Assembly (NCBI GenBank): GCA_937900565.1
Contig: CALCFG010000155.1
Span: forward strand, 1-7,546
DNA length: 7,546 bases
Direction of reading: 5' to 3'
Source: an uncultured Erysipelotrichaceae bacterium
GTDB lineage: Bacteria > Bacillota_I > Bacilli_A > Erysipelotrichales > Erysipelotrichaceae
The position numbers and the translations under genes were made by a program. The notes under the pieces are model-generated. The model made no database searches, had not been told where the DNA came from, and worked only from the letters and a program-made list of their open reading frames with translations. Below, one piece after another: positions 1-5,422 of this stretch. Each line of letters starts with the position of its first letter. The stretch's first letter is position 1.

Positions 1-31
1 TGTTGTGGAAAGCAATGTAATTTGATAAAAC

Positions 32-124
32 GTGTTGATTAGAATTAGCTAATTGCAAAGTTATGTAGCTTTTATTAACTAGTTGGACCTAATTAGAAAA
101 GGTGTTGATTTGTAATAGATAATT
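32..124. repeat. Imperfect direct repeat pair in the upstream region
   Basis: Two copies begin with the identical nonamer GTGTTGATT (32-40 and 102-110) and run to about 54 and 124, exactly 70 bp apart. By eye about 18 of 23 positions agree. The first copy contains a perfect 12-bp palindrome, AATTAGCTAATT (43-54), which is degenerate in the second copy. The spacing and position upstream of a gene suggest paired operator sites, but AT-rich DNA makes short palindromes common and no known factor is recognised. Function is inference only. Confidence 0.4.
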
Positions 125-144
125 AACAGTTGCATTATTATTGG

Positions 145-158
145 TGCAAACGATTAAC
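145..158 (+). promoter_or_regulatory. cre-like (CcpA) site upstream of the HAD gene
   Basis: TGCAAACGATTAAC matches the conserved left part of the cre consensus TGNAANCGNTNNCA (TG, AA, CG, T all present); only the final CA is replaced by AC. It lies about 50 bp before the HAD start and just upstream of the hairpin at 167-198. In low-GC Gram-positives such sites bind CcpA and mediate catabolite control. No strong promoter is visible nearby, so this is tentative. Confidence 0.35.
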
Positions 159-166
159 TGAACATA

Positions 167-206
167 CTCCTTGTTATTAATAAAATAATAACAAGGAGGT
201 TTTTTT
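167..206 (+). terminator. Terminator-like hairpin overlapping the HAD ribosome binding site
   Basis: A perfect 13-bp inverted repeat (CTCCTTGTTATTA at 167-179, TAATAACAAGGAG at 186-198) encloses a 6-nt loop and is followed directly by seven T's (200-206). This is the form of an intrinsic terminator. The AAGGAGG Shine-Dalgarno sequence of the next gene (193-199) is almost all inside the 3' arm, and the T-run ends at the base before the ATG. The structure may terminate an upstream transcript that ends before the window. It may also act as a leader that blocks transcription and translation of the HAD gene until it is melted. Its stem is AT-rich but long. Confidence 0.7.
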
Positions 207-842
207 ATGAGCGTTGTGTTGTTTGATATGGATGGGGTCTTATTTGATACGGAAGGGATCTATAAGAAACGATTTAAAGAGTTTTTAGAATATAAGGGTT
301 ATCGAGTTGATGATTCAATATTAAATTTATTTGTTGGTAGTAATACGAAACGTGATGGCATGTTATTGACTAAATACGTTGATGCAAAGATTGATTATCA
401 GGAATTTCTTCATGAAAGAAGAGCTTATTTTAGAAATCGTCCGGTGGATTATCGAAATGTATTATTTGATGATGTGCTACCATGCTTAAAAGCATTAAAA
501 AAGAACGGACATCATTTAACCGTAGTCAGTAGTTCACCATTGGCAAATATCAACCAATTATTAAGCTTGTTTGATATGTCAAAATACTTTGATCATATTG
601 TGAGTGGTGAAGATTTTAATGAAAGTAAACCGAATCCGCAAGTTTATTTTTATGCGAAGCATTTATATAGTGATTATGATACAAAATTTTATGTTGTAGA
701 AGATTCAACGATTGGAATAGAAGCAGCTACTAAAGCAAATACAATAGTCATTGCACGCAAGGATGATCGTTATGGTTTTGATCAATCTAGTGCAAATTAT
801 ATTGTTAATTCACTGAGTGAATTAGCTGATTTCGTCAAATAA
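207..842 (+). CDS. HAD-superfamily hydrolase (phosphatase / beta-phosphoglucomutase-like)
   Basis: The 211-residue protein is a soluble HAD hydrolase of subfamily I with the cap inserted after motif I. Motif I is FDMDGVLFDTE, giving nucleophile D7 and acid/base D9. Motif II is the VVSSSP strand near S108. Motif III is K141 in ESKPNP, and motif IV is VVEDSTIGIEAA with E165 and D166 for Mg2+. Residues about 15-85 form the helical cap. Length and motifs are typical of small sugar-phosphate phosphatases and beta-phosphoglucomutases, which act in the cytoplasm on phosphorylated metabolites; the substrate cannot be read from sequence. The ATG follows AAGGAGG by 7 nt, and that ribosome binding site is buried in the hairpin at 167-198. 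The stop is one base before the next gene, so the two are probably cotranscribed. Confidence 0.88.
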   Translation: MSVVLFDMDGVLFDTEGIYKKRFKEFLEYKGYRVDDSILNLFVGSNTKRDGMLLTKYVDAKIDYQEFLHERRAYFRNRPVDYRNVLFDDVLPCLKALKKNGHHLTVVSSSPLANINQLLSLFDMSKYFDHIVSGEDFNESKPNPQVYFYAKHLYSDYDTKFYVVEDSTIGIEAATKANTIVIARKDDRYGFDQSSANYIVNSLSELADFVK

Positions 843-843
843 T

Positions 844-1713
844 ATGAACTTTGGAAGTTTATATGTTGTTTTATCTGGAATACTTTTTGGTTTAGTTCCA
901 TTATTAACGGTTCAATTACTTAATGGTGGATTAAATACTGTTAGTATTACCTTTTATCGATACTTGTTTTTTATTCCAATTGTTTTTGTTATTAAAATTA
1001 TTAAAGGAATTCATTTGAAGGTAGATCAACCAACTTTAATAAAAATTATTCTAAATTGTGGTGTGGTTAGTTTAGCAACTAGTTTATTGCTTTCGAGTTC
1101 TTATAATTACATTGCATCAGGAACTGCAACTACGCTGCATTTTTTATATCCAATTATTGTTATTCTTATTAGTGTTTTGTATTATCGTCAAAAACCAGAT
1201 AAGAAGTTAATTGTTTCTGTAATACTTGTAATCATTGGTATATTTTGCTTTCTTTTTGGAACATCATTGAATAATTTATTTGGGGTTACTTTGGCAAGCT
1301 TATCTGCAATAACATATGCGATATATATCTTACGGCTAGAAAAATCAAAGGTTAATCGATTGAATCCAATCGTAGTTTCTTTCTATCAAGCAATATTTTT
1401 ATCGCTTGGTGCAATTTCATTAAGTCCAGCAATGGGAGGAATAACAATTGGATTATCAACTAAGCAATTATTATTGTTACTGGGTATATCACTCATGTCC
1501 ATTAGTGCAACCAGTTTATTTCAATTAGGTTCTAGAACATTAGGAAGTCAATTAACTGCTTTATTAAGTTTAACTGAACCTATAACTAGTGTTGTTAGCG
1601 GAGTATTATTACTGGCAGAGCCAGTAAGTATTACAAAAATAATAGGTAGTGTTGTCATATTAGTTGCAATCGTGCAACTAATAGCTAAAAAGAATACCAA
1701 ATTGCACCATTGA
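844..1713 (+). CDS. EamA/DMT-family transporter
   Basis: This is a 289-residue integral membrane protein with about ten hydrophobic segments, arranged as two five-helix EamA repeats (about residues 5-137 and 145-281). The second repeat ends with LSLTEPITSVVSGVLLLAEP, the typical EamA pattern of a Glu-Pro in helix 9 followed by a second Glu-Pro. The family (drug/metabolite transporters) moves small metabolites such as amino acids, sugars or nucleotides across the cytoplasmic membrane, often outward; the substrate is not predictable. Length is normal for the family. The ATG lies one base after the HAD stop and has no obvious Shine-Dalgarno, which suggests translational coupling to the HAD gene. 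Coupling to a phosphatase could mean export of a dephosphorylated metabolite, but this is inference. It stops at TGA inside a small inverted repeat. Confidence 0.88.
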   Translation: MNFGSLYVVLSGILFGLVPLLTVQLLNGGLNTVSITFYRYLFFIPIVFVIKIIKGIHLKVDQPTLIKIILNCGVVSLATSLLLSSSYNYIASGTATTLHFLYPIIVILISVLYYRQKPDKKLIVSVILVIIGIFCFLFGTSLNNLFGVTLASLSAITYAIYILRLEKSKVNRLNPIVVSFYQAIFLSLGAISLSPAMGGITIGLSTKQLLLLLGISLMSISATSLFQLGSRTLGSQLTALLSLTEPITSVVSGVLLLAEPVSITKIIGSVVILVAIVQLIAKKNTKLHH

Positions 1714-1724
1714 TGATGCAATTT
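1699..1724 (+). terminator. Weak hairpin at the end of the EamA gene
   Basis: AAATTGCA (1699-1706) and TGCAATTT (1717-1724) form a perfect 8-bp inverted repeat with a 10-nt loop that contains the EamA stop codon. The T-tract after it is poor (TTT, then AGTAAG), so termination would be weak. It could instead be an operator for the PTS operon starting 55 bp further on. Confidence 0.25.
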
Positions 1725-1753
1725 AGTAAGTTAAGTTATTTATTAAACAAATT

Positions 1754-1772
1754 TATTATGTAAACAGATGGA
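1754..1772 (+). promoter_or_regulatory. Possible -10 box and cre-like half-site before the PTS operon
   Basis: TATTAT (1754-1759) matches the -10 consensus at 5 of 6 positions, but the -35 region 17 bp upstream (TTAAGT, 1731-1736) is poor. Such a promoter could need the PRD activator encoded downstream. ATGTAAACAGATGGA (1758-1772) matches the cre pattern WTGNAANCGNWNNCW except at two fixed positions (A for G at the centre, G for C on the right). A cre over the transcription start would fit catabolite repression of a PTS operon. Both calls are tentative. Confidence 0.3.
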
Positions 1773-1778
1773 GGGTCT

Positions 1779-2159
1779 ATGAATTATTTAATTGCAAGTC
1801 ATGGAAAATACGCTGAAGGTATGGCGAATGTTGCCAAACGTATTATAGGTAATAATAACGTTTATGTGGTGAATGCCTATTTAACTGAGGTGTCGTTGCA
1901 GGATTTATTAGCGCAAGTGCCATTGGATAAAGGCGAATGGATTATCTGTACTGATATTTTAGGTGGAAGCGTAAATCAAGAAATGATGCGTAACTATTGT
2001 AATGAACGTTTACATGTAATTGCCGGCATTAATGTGGATTGTTTGTTGCATTTGTTACAAATTGAAAACTTTGATAATCTTGATCAGCAAATTAAAGATA
2101 TCGTAGAGAACTCAAAAAATCGCATGGTTTTTGTGAATGATATTATCAATCACGAGTAA
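1779..2159 (+). CDS. Mannose-family PTS component EIIA
   Basis: The 126-residue protein is a cytoplasmic EIIA of the mannose/fructose/sorbose PTS family. It accepts phosphate from HPr and passes it to EIIB. The N-terminal strand YLIASHGKYAEGM places the phosphorylated histidine at H8, as in IASHG/ITGHG motifs of the family. The second signature, CTDILGGSVNQ (residues 57-67), corresponds to the canonical TD-x-x-GGS-x-N loop that packs against the active site, and HVIAGIN (79-85) matches the conserved strand after it. The length is that of a stand-alone EIIA domain and no EIIB domain is fused. The ATG follows GGAGGG (1770-1775). It is the first gene of the operon, 65 bp after EamA, in front of the membrane component. 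Confidence 0.93.
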   Translation: MNYLIASHGKYAEGMANVAKRIIGNNNVYVVNAYLTEVSLQDLLAQVPLDKGEWIICTDILGGSVNQEMMRNYCNERLHVIAGINVDCLLHLLQIENFDNLDQQIKDIVENSKNRMVFVNDIINHE

Positions 2160-2202
2160 ACGATTCGATTAGATCAAAGCAATTTGAACAATAGGAAAGA
2201 GG

Positions 2203-3777
2203 GTGACGATTTTGTTATTAACTGCTTTGTTATTAGCTTGTTTGTACATTGTTGCGCGATTGGATATGGTGAATGGTTACATGATGTTCACAAAACCAAT
2301 TGTATTAGGACCATTGGTAGGATTAGTATGTGGAGACTTACAACAAGGTATATTAATTGGTGCAACATTAGAATTAGCCTTTATGGGTGTTATGAATATC
2401 GGTATTTCTGTATCGATGGACGTATCCATTGCAACGATTGTTGGTGGTGGTTTAGCAATCTTAACAAACCAAGATCCAGCTGTCGCATTAACGATTGCAG
2501 CACCAGTAGGTATCTTATTCAATATGTTGAAAAACTTCATACGTGTTGGTATGCAATACTTTGTCGTTAAAATGCAAGATGCATGTGATAAAGGAGATTA
2601 TCGTACTGTTGAAGTTTTGCATTGGCTATCTTGGTGGGTATTCAATATTGTAATGATGGTATTGGTATTCTTTTCGGTTTATGCTGGAACGAATGCTGTT
2701 CAAGCCGTTATTGATTTCATTCCAGAAGTTTTGTTTAATGGTCTAAAAGCTGGAACTTCAATATTGCCTGCATTAGGTTTTGCAATGTTATTAAATATGA
2801 TTTGGACTAAGGAAATAGGTGCTTTCTATTTCATTGGTTTCGCACTAAGTGCATATTTAGCTTTAAATAACACTGCTGTAGCAATTTTAGGTGCTTGTAT
2901 TGCTGTTTTATGGTATTTCTTCGTTGGTGAAAAACCTACTGGTTTAGATTTACACAGTGAGGATGAAAGACATATAAAGAAATTAGATAAGAAAACATTA
3001 ATGAAAGTATATTGGCGTAGTCATACTTTGGAAGCTTCATTTAACTATCAAAATTATCAAGGTTCAGGCTATTGCTATGGTATGATTCCAGCATTAGTTA
3101 AGTTATATCCTAATAAAGAAGACTTAGCAAAAGCTCTACGTCGTCATTATGAATTTTTTAACACAACACCTCAAGTAAGTACACTATGCTTTGGTATTAG
3201 TTGTGCGATGGAAGAAGAAATTAGTTCAAATCCAGATATGGATCCATCGACTGTTTCTGCAGTTAAATCTGCATTGATGGGACCTTTAGCTGGTATTGGT
3301 GACTCTTTATTCCAAGGTACATTTAGAATGATTGCTGCGGGTATTGCTTGTGAACTTGGTTTACAAGGTAGCATTTTAGCACCATTTGCTTTCTTAGTTC
3401 TTTATAACGTTCCTCACTTTGCTGCACGTTGGTGGTTAATGTGGAAGAGTTATGCGATGGGAAGTAAATTCGTTGCTATGATTTACAAATCAAACATGAT
3501 GGATAAAATTACGGAATGCTTCGGAATTTTAGGTTTAATGGTAATTGGTTCCATGACTTGTTCAATGGTTAGTGTTTCTACACCATTAGTATTACAATTT
3601 GGTGAAATGGAAGCCATGACACTACAATCAGTATTTGATTCAATTTTACCTGGATTATTACCATTAGCAACAACATGGATTACTTCAATTTTATTGAAAA
3701 AACAAGTATCCATGATGAAAATAATGATCGGAATGTTTGCGATAGGTATCGTAGGAGTATTCTTAGGAATCTTATAA
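2203..3777 (+). CDS. Mannose-family PTS permease, fused EIIC-EIID
   Basis: This one chain of 524 residues carries both membrane subunits of a mannose-family PTS. Residues 1 to about 242 are EIIC: an Ala/Leu-rich first helix, then FTKPIVLGPLVGLVCGDLQQ and the GATLELAFMGV stretch typical of EII-Sor. A charged linker (about 243-262, GEKPTGLDLHSEDERHIKK) leads to EIID (263-524), which opens with KKTLMKVYWRSHTLEASFNY and has RRHYEFFNTTP, AMEEE and the signature GPLAGIGDSLFQGT (360-373). Both halves are near full length. EIIC is the sugar channel, and EIID assists transport and binding to EIIB. The two are normally separate proteins. The start is uncertain: GTG 2203 has AGGA six bases upstream, while in-frame TTG 2212 sits behind AAAGAGGGTGA (2196-2206), a better anti-SD match; the difference is three residues. 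Confidence 0.92.
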   Translation: MTILLLTALLLACLYIVARLDMVNGYMMFTKPIVLGPLVGLVCGDLQQGILIGATLELAFMGVMNIGISVSMDVSIATIVGGGLAILTNQDPAVALTIAAPVGILFNMLKNFIRVGMQYFVVKMQDACDKGDYRTVEVLHWLSWWVFNIVMMVLVFFSVYAGTNAVQAVIDFIPEVLFNGLKAGTSILPALGFAMLLNMIWTKEIGAFYFIGFALSAYLALNNTAVAILGACIAVLWYFFVGEKPTGLDLHSEDERHIKKLDKKTLMKVYWRSHTLEASFNYQNYQGSGYCYGMIPALVKLYPNKEDLAKALRRHYEFFNTTPQVSTLCFGISCAMEEEISSNPDMDPSTVSAVKSALMGPLAGIGDSLFQGTFRMIAAGIACELGLQGSILAPFAFLVLYNVPHFAARWWLMWKSYAMGSKFVAMIYKSNMMDKITECFGILGLMVIGSMTCSMVSVSTPLVLQFGEMEAMTLQSVFDSILPGLLPLATTWITSILLKKQVSMMKIMIGMFAIGIVGVFLGIL

Positions 3778-3793
3778 TATTAGGAGGCTGTAT

Positions 3794-4888
3794 ATGGAAG
3801 ATACAATGATTGGATACATTGAAGAAAGTGGTAATTTAGTAAGAAAAAATACAAGTAATAGTGTTGAACTAACAAAGGCTGCTGTTGATGCATTTGTTAA
3901 AGGTGATTATAATCGCATCTTAATTATTGCATCGGGCTCAAGTTATAATGGTGCTTTTGGTGCACGTTACTTTATGGAACGTATCTTGAAAATTAAAGTA
4001 GATTTGGTGAGTTCTTATACATTTTTACATTGCGAAACTATTTTTGATAAAAAAACTTTTGTTTTCGGCGCTGGCCAAAGTGGACGTTCTGTTAATACGA
4101 ATGAAGCATTGGATAAAGCAAGAGAAGCTGGATTGGTTACAGTAGGACTAACGGGTAATGTTGAAGCTGTTATGAAAGATCATTGTGATATCATCTGTAA
4201 CTGGGGAATGGGTATTGAAAAGATTGGCTTCGTTACTAAAGGAGTTGCTACTTTGACTGCGTTCCTTGACTTATTTGCTGTAGAAACTGCGAAAAGACTG
4301 CAAAAAATTAGTGCGGATGAATACAATCGTTATAAGGATGAATTAATTCATACAAGTCATGTTATGGATGAAATGGTTGAAACTAGTAAAGCATGGTATA
4401 AAGCAAACGAAGATGAATTAACTGATTTACGACGTGTTCAAATTGCAGGATACGGTACAAGTCATGCAACGGCATTAGAAGGAGCATTAAAGATTGCTGA
4501 AACAACAGGACATGCAGCAACAGGATATGAATTGGAAGAATTCTTACATGGTCCAGCAATTGAAATAGAGCCTGAAAATCATACCGTATTTATTATTGAT
4601 TCTAATGGTACTGCCAGCGATCACGCTAATGTTATCTATAATAGTATTCATCATTTAACGAAACGTGTATTCTATATTACGAATCGTAAAGTGGATGATA
4701 GTCGTGCGTGTGTTCTGGATAGTGTTGTTCCTGAATATTTTTCTTCAATTGTTAATAATATTCCATTCCAAGTTATTAGTGCGTATGGCCGTGATAAATG
4801 GGTAAATCCAATGGATGAACAACGTAAGATTATGAATGATGAAATTGGATACAAATCACCAAAAACAGGGAAAGAGTTAGGGTTATAA
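3794..4888 (+). CDS. SIS-domain sugar-phosphate isomerase/deaminase/deglycase
   Basis: The 364-residue cytoplasmic enzyme has two SIS domains (about residues 35-165 and 210-335) and resembles the isomerase half of GlmS without its glutaminase domain. Phosphate-binding loops are visible as ASGSSYNGA (46-54), GAGQSGRSV (92-100) and GYGTSH (219-224). The stretch LEGALKIAETTGH followed by ELEEFLHGP aligns with GlmS ALEGALKLKE and ELKHGP, giving K233, catalytic E236 and ring-opening H252. The C-terminus (NPMDEQRKIMNDEIGYKS) differs from GlmS. Stand-alone members include FrlB/GfrF-type deglycases, AgaS and glucosamine-6-phosphate deaminases. Set between PTS genes, it probably converts the sugar phosphate made by this transporter; the exact reaction is unproven. 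The start is supported by TAGGAGG (3781-3787), 6 nt before the ATG. Confidence 0.87.
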   Translation: MEDTMIGYIEESGNLVRKNTSNSVELTKAAVDAFVKGDYNRILIIASGSSYNGAFGARYFMERILKIKVDLVSSYTFLHCETIFDKKTFVFGAGQSGRSVNTNEALDKAREAGLVTVGLTGNVEAVMKDHCDIICNWGMGIEKIGFVTKGVATLTAFLDLFAVETAKRLQKISADEYNRYKDELIHTSHVMDEMVETSKAWYKANEDELTDLRRVQIAGYGTSHATALEGALKIAETTGHAATGYELEEFLHGPAIEIEPENHTVFIIDSNGTASDHANVIYNSIHHLTKRVFYITNRKVDDSRACVLDSVVPEYFSSIVNNIPFQVISAYGRDKWVNPMDEQRKIMNDEIGYKSPKTGKELGL

Positions 4889-4889
4889 A

Positions 4890-5369
4890 ATGATTAAATT
4901 ATTAAGAGTTGATGATCGTTTGATTCATGGAGCAGTAGCTTTTTCTTGGACTAAAGAACTTTCTATCAATTTAATTATCTTAGCAAATGATAAAATTGCA
5001 AAAGACGAGTTTCAAAAGATGACATTAGATATCGCAAAGCCAAGAGGTACTAAACTAATTTGTGATACTATGGAAAAAGCTATCGATGAAATTAAACAAC
5101 ATTTAACGGATAGTGTGAATGTAATGATCATTACGAATAATATTCCAGATGCGAATTATATTCTTGAACATGTCAGTGATATAAAGTCACTTAACCTAGG
5201 TGGTATTCGTAAAAAAGATGATACGGTTGAAAATTTAATAGGTGCCATCGCAGTAAATCAAGACGATATTAACATTTGTAATGCATTAGTTGAAAAAGGA
5301 ATTGAAGTTGAATGTCGCTTAATTCCGGACGGTAAGAAATCTTACTTTAAAGATTTTAACTTGAAATAA
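4890..5369 (+). CDS. Mannose-family PTS component EIIB
   Basis: The 159-residue protein is a stand-alone EIIB of the mannose/fructose/sorbose family. It receives phosphate from EIIA and passes it to the sugar as it comes through EIIC/EIID. The diagnostic N-terminus is LLRVDDRLIHGAVAFSWTK, with phosphorylated H13. Further family features are the LIILANDKIAKDEFQK strand-helix and the LNLGGIRKK segment (about 101-109). Length is normal. The ATG is one base after the SIS stop with only a weak Shine-Dalgarno, so translation is likely coupled to the SIS gene. Its place after the SIS gene and away from EIIA and EIIC-EIID is less usual, but with EIIA and EIIC-EIID it completes the set of PTS domains. 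Confidence 0.93.
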   Translation: MIKLLRVDDRLIHGAVAFSWTKELSINLIILANDKIAKDEFQKMTLDIAKPRGTKLICDTMEKAIDEIKQHLTDSVNVMIITNNIPDANYILEHVSDIKSLNLGGIRKKDDTVENLIGAIAVNQDDINICNALVEKGIEVECRLIPDGKKSYFKDFNLK

Positions 5370-5372
5370 AAA

Positions 5373-5405
5373 TTACTAAGAAGTGACATAGTCACTTCTT
5401 AGTGA
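5373..5405 (+). terminator. Hairpin between EIIB and the regulator
   Basis: ACTAAGAAGTGAC (5375-5387) and GTCACTTCTTAGT (5391-5403) form a perfect 13-bp stem with a 3-nt loop, extendable by a G-T and a T-A pair. Only TTTT (5407-5410) follows, two bases after the stem. It therefore looks like a partial terminator or attenuator that would lower regulator expression relative to the PTS genes, or a processing or stability element protecting the upstream mRNA. As a 29-bp dyad it could also be a protein-binding site. Confidence 0.6.
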
Positions 5406-5422
5406 ATTTTGAAGGAGGAAAA

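Noticed and set aside
1..60. C-terminal end of an upstream gene
   Set aside because: All three + frames stop within the first 42 bases after short unremarkable peptides, so none can be assigned as a real gene end.
77..96. Short palindromes AACTAGTT (77-84) and CTAATTAG (89-96)
   Set aside because: Eight-base palindromes are expected by chance in DNA this AT-rich, and neither is repeated at a meaningful spacing.
1690..1778. Sigma-54 (-24/-12) promoter before the PTS operon, as in lev/man operons
   Set aside because: No TGGCAC-N5-TTGC arrangement is visible, and the linked regulator lacks an AAA+ sigma-54 activator domain.
2184..2570. 128-residue + strand reading frame overlapping the permease start
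   Set aside because: Its translation is Cys/Trp/Arg-rich with no family resemblance and it lies in another frame of the clearly coding EIIC region.
2277..4854. Four minus-strand reading frames of 60-87 residues inside the permease and SIS genes
   Set aside because: They are antisense to strongly conserved coding sequence, have no recognisable domain, and I saw no convincing ribosome binding site for them.
3794..4888. SIS protein as glucosamine-6-phosphate synthase (GlmS)
   Set aside because: The N-terminal glutaminase domain with catalytic Cys is absent and the C-terminus differs, so only the isomerase-type half is present.
5402..5422. GTG start adding seven residues to the regulator
   Set aside because: The GTG lies in the hairpin arm, and the added residues are encoded by the Shine-Dalgarno AAGGAGG itself; ATG 5423 is properly placed behind it.
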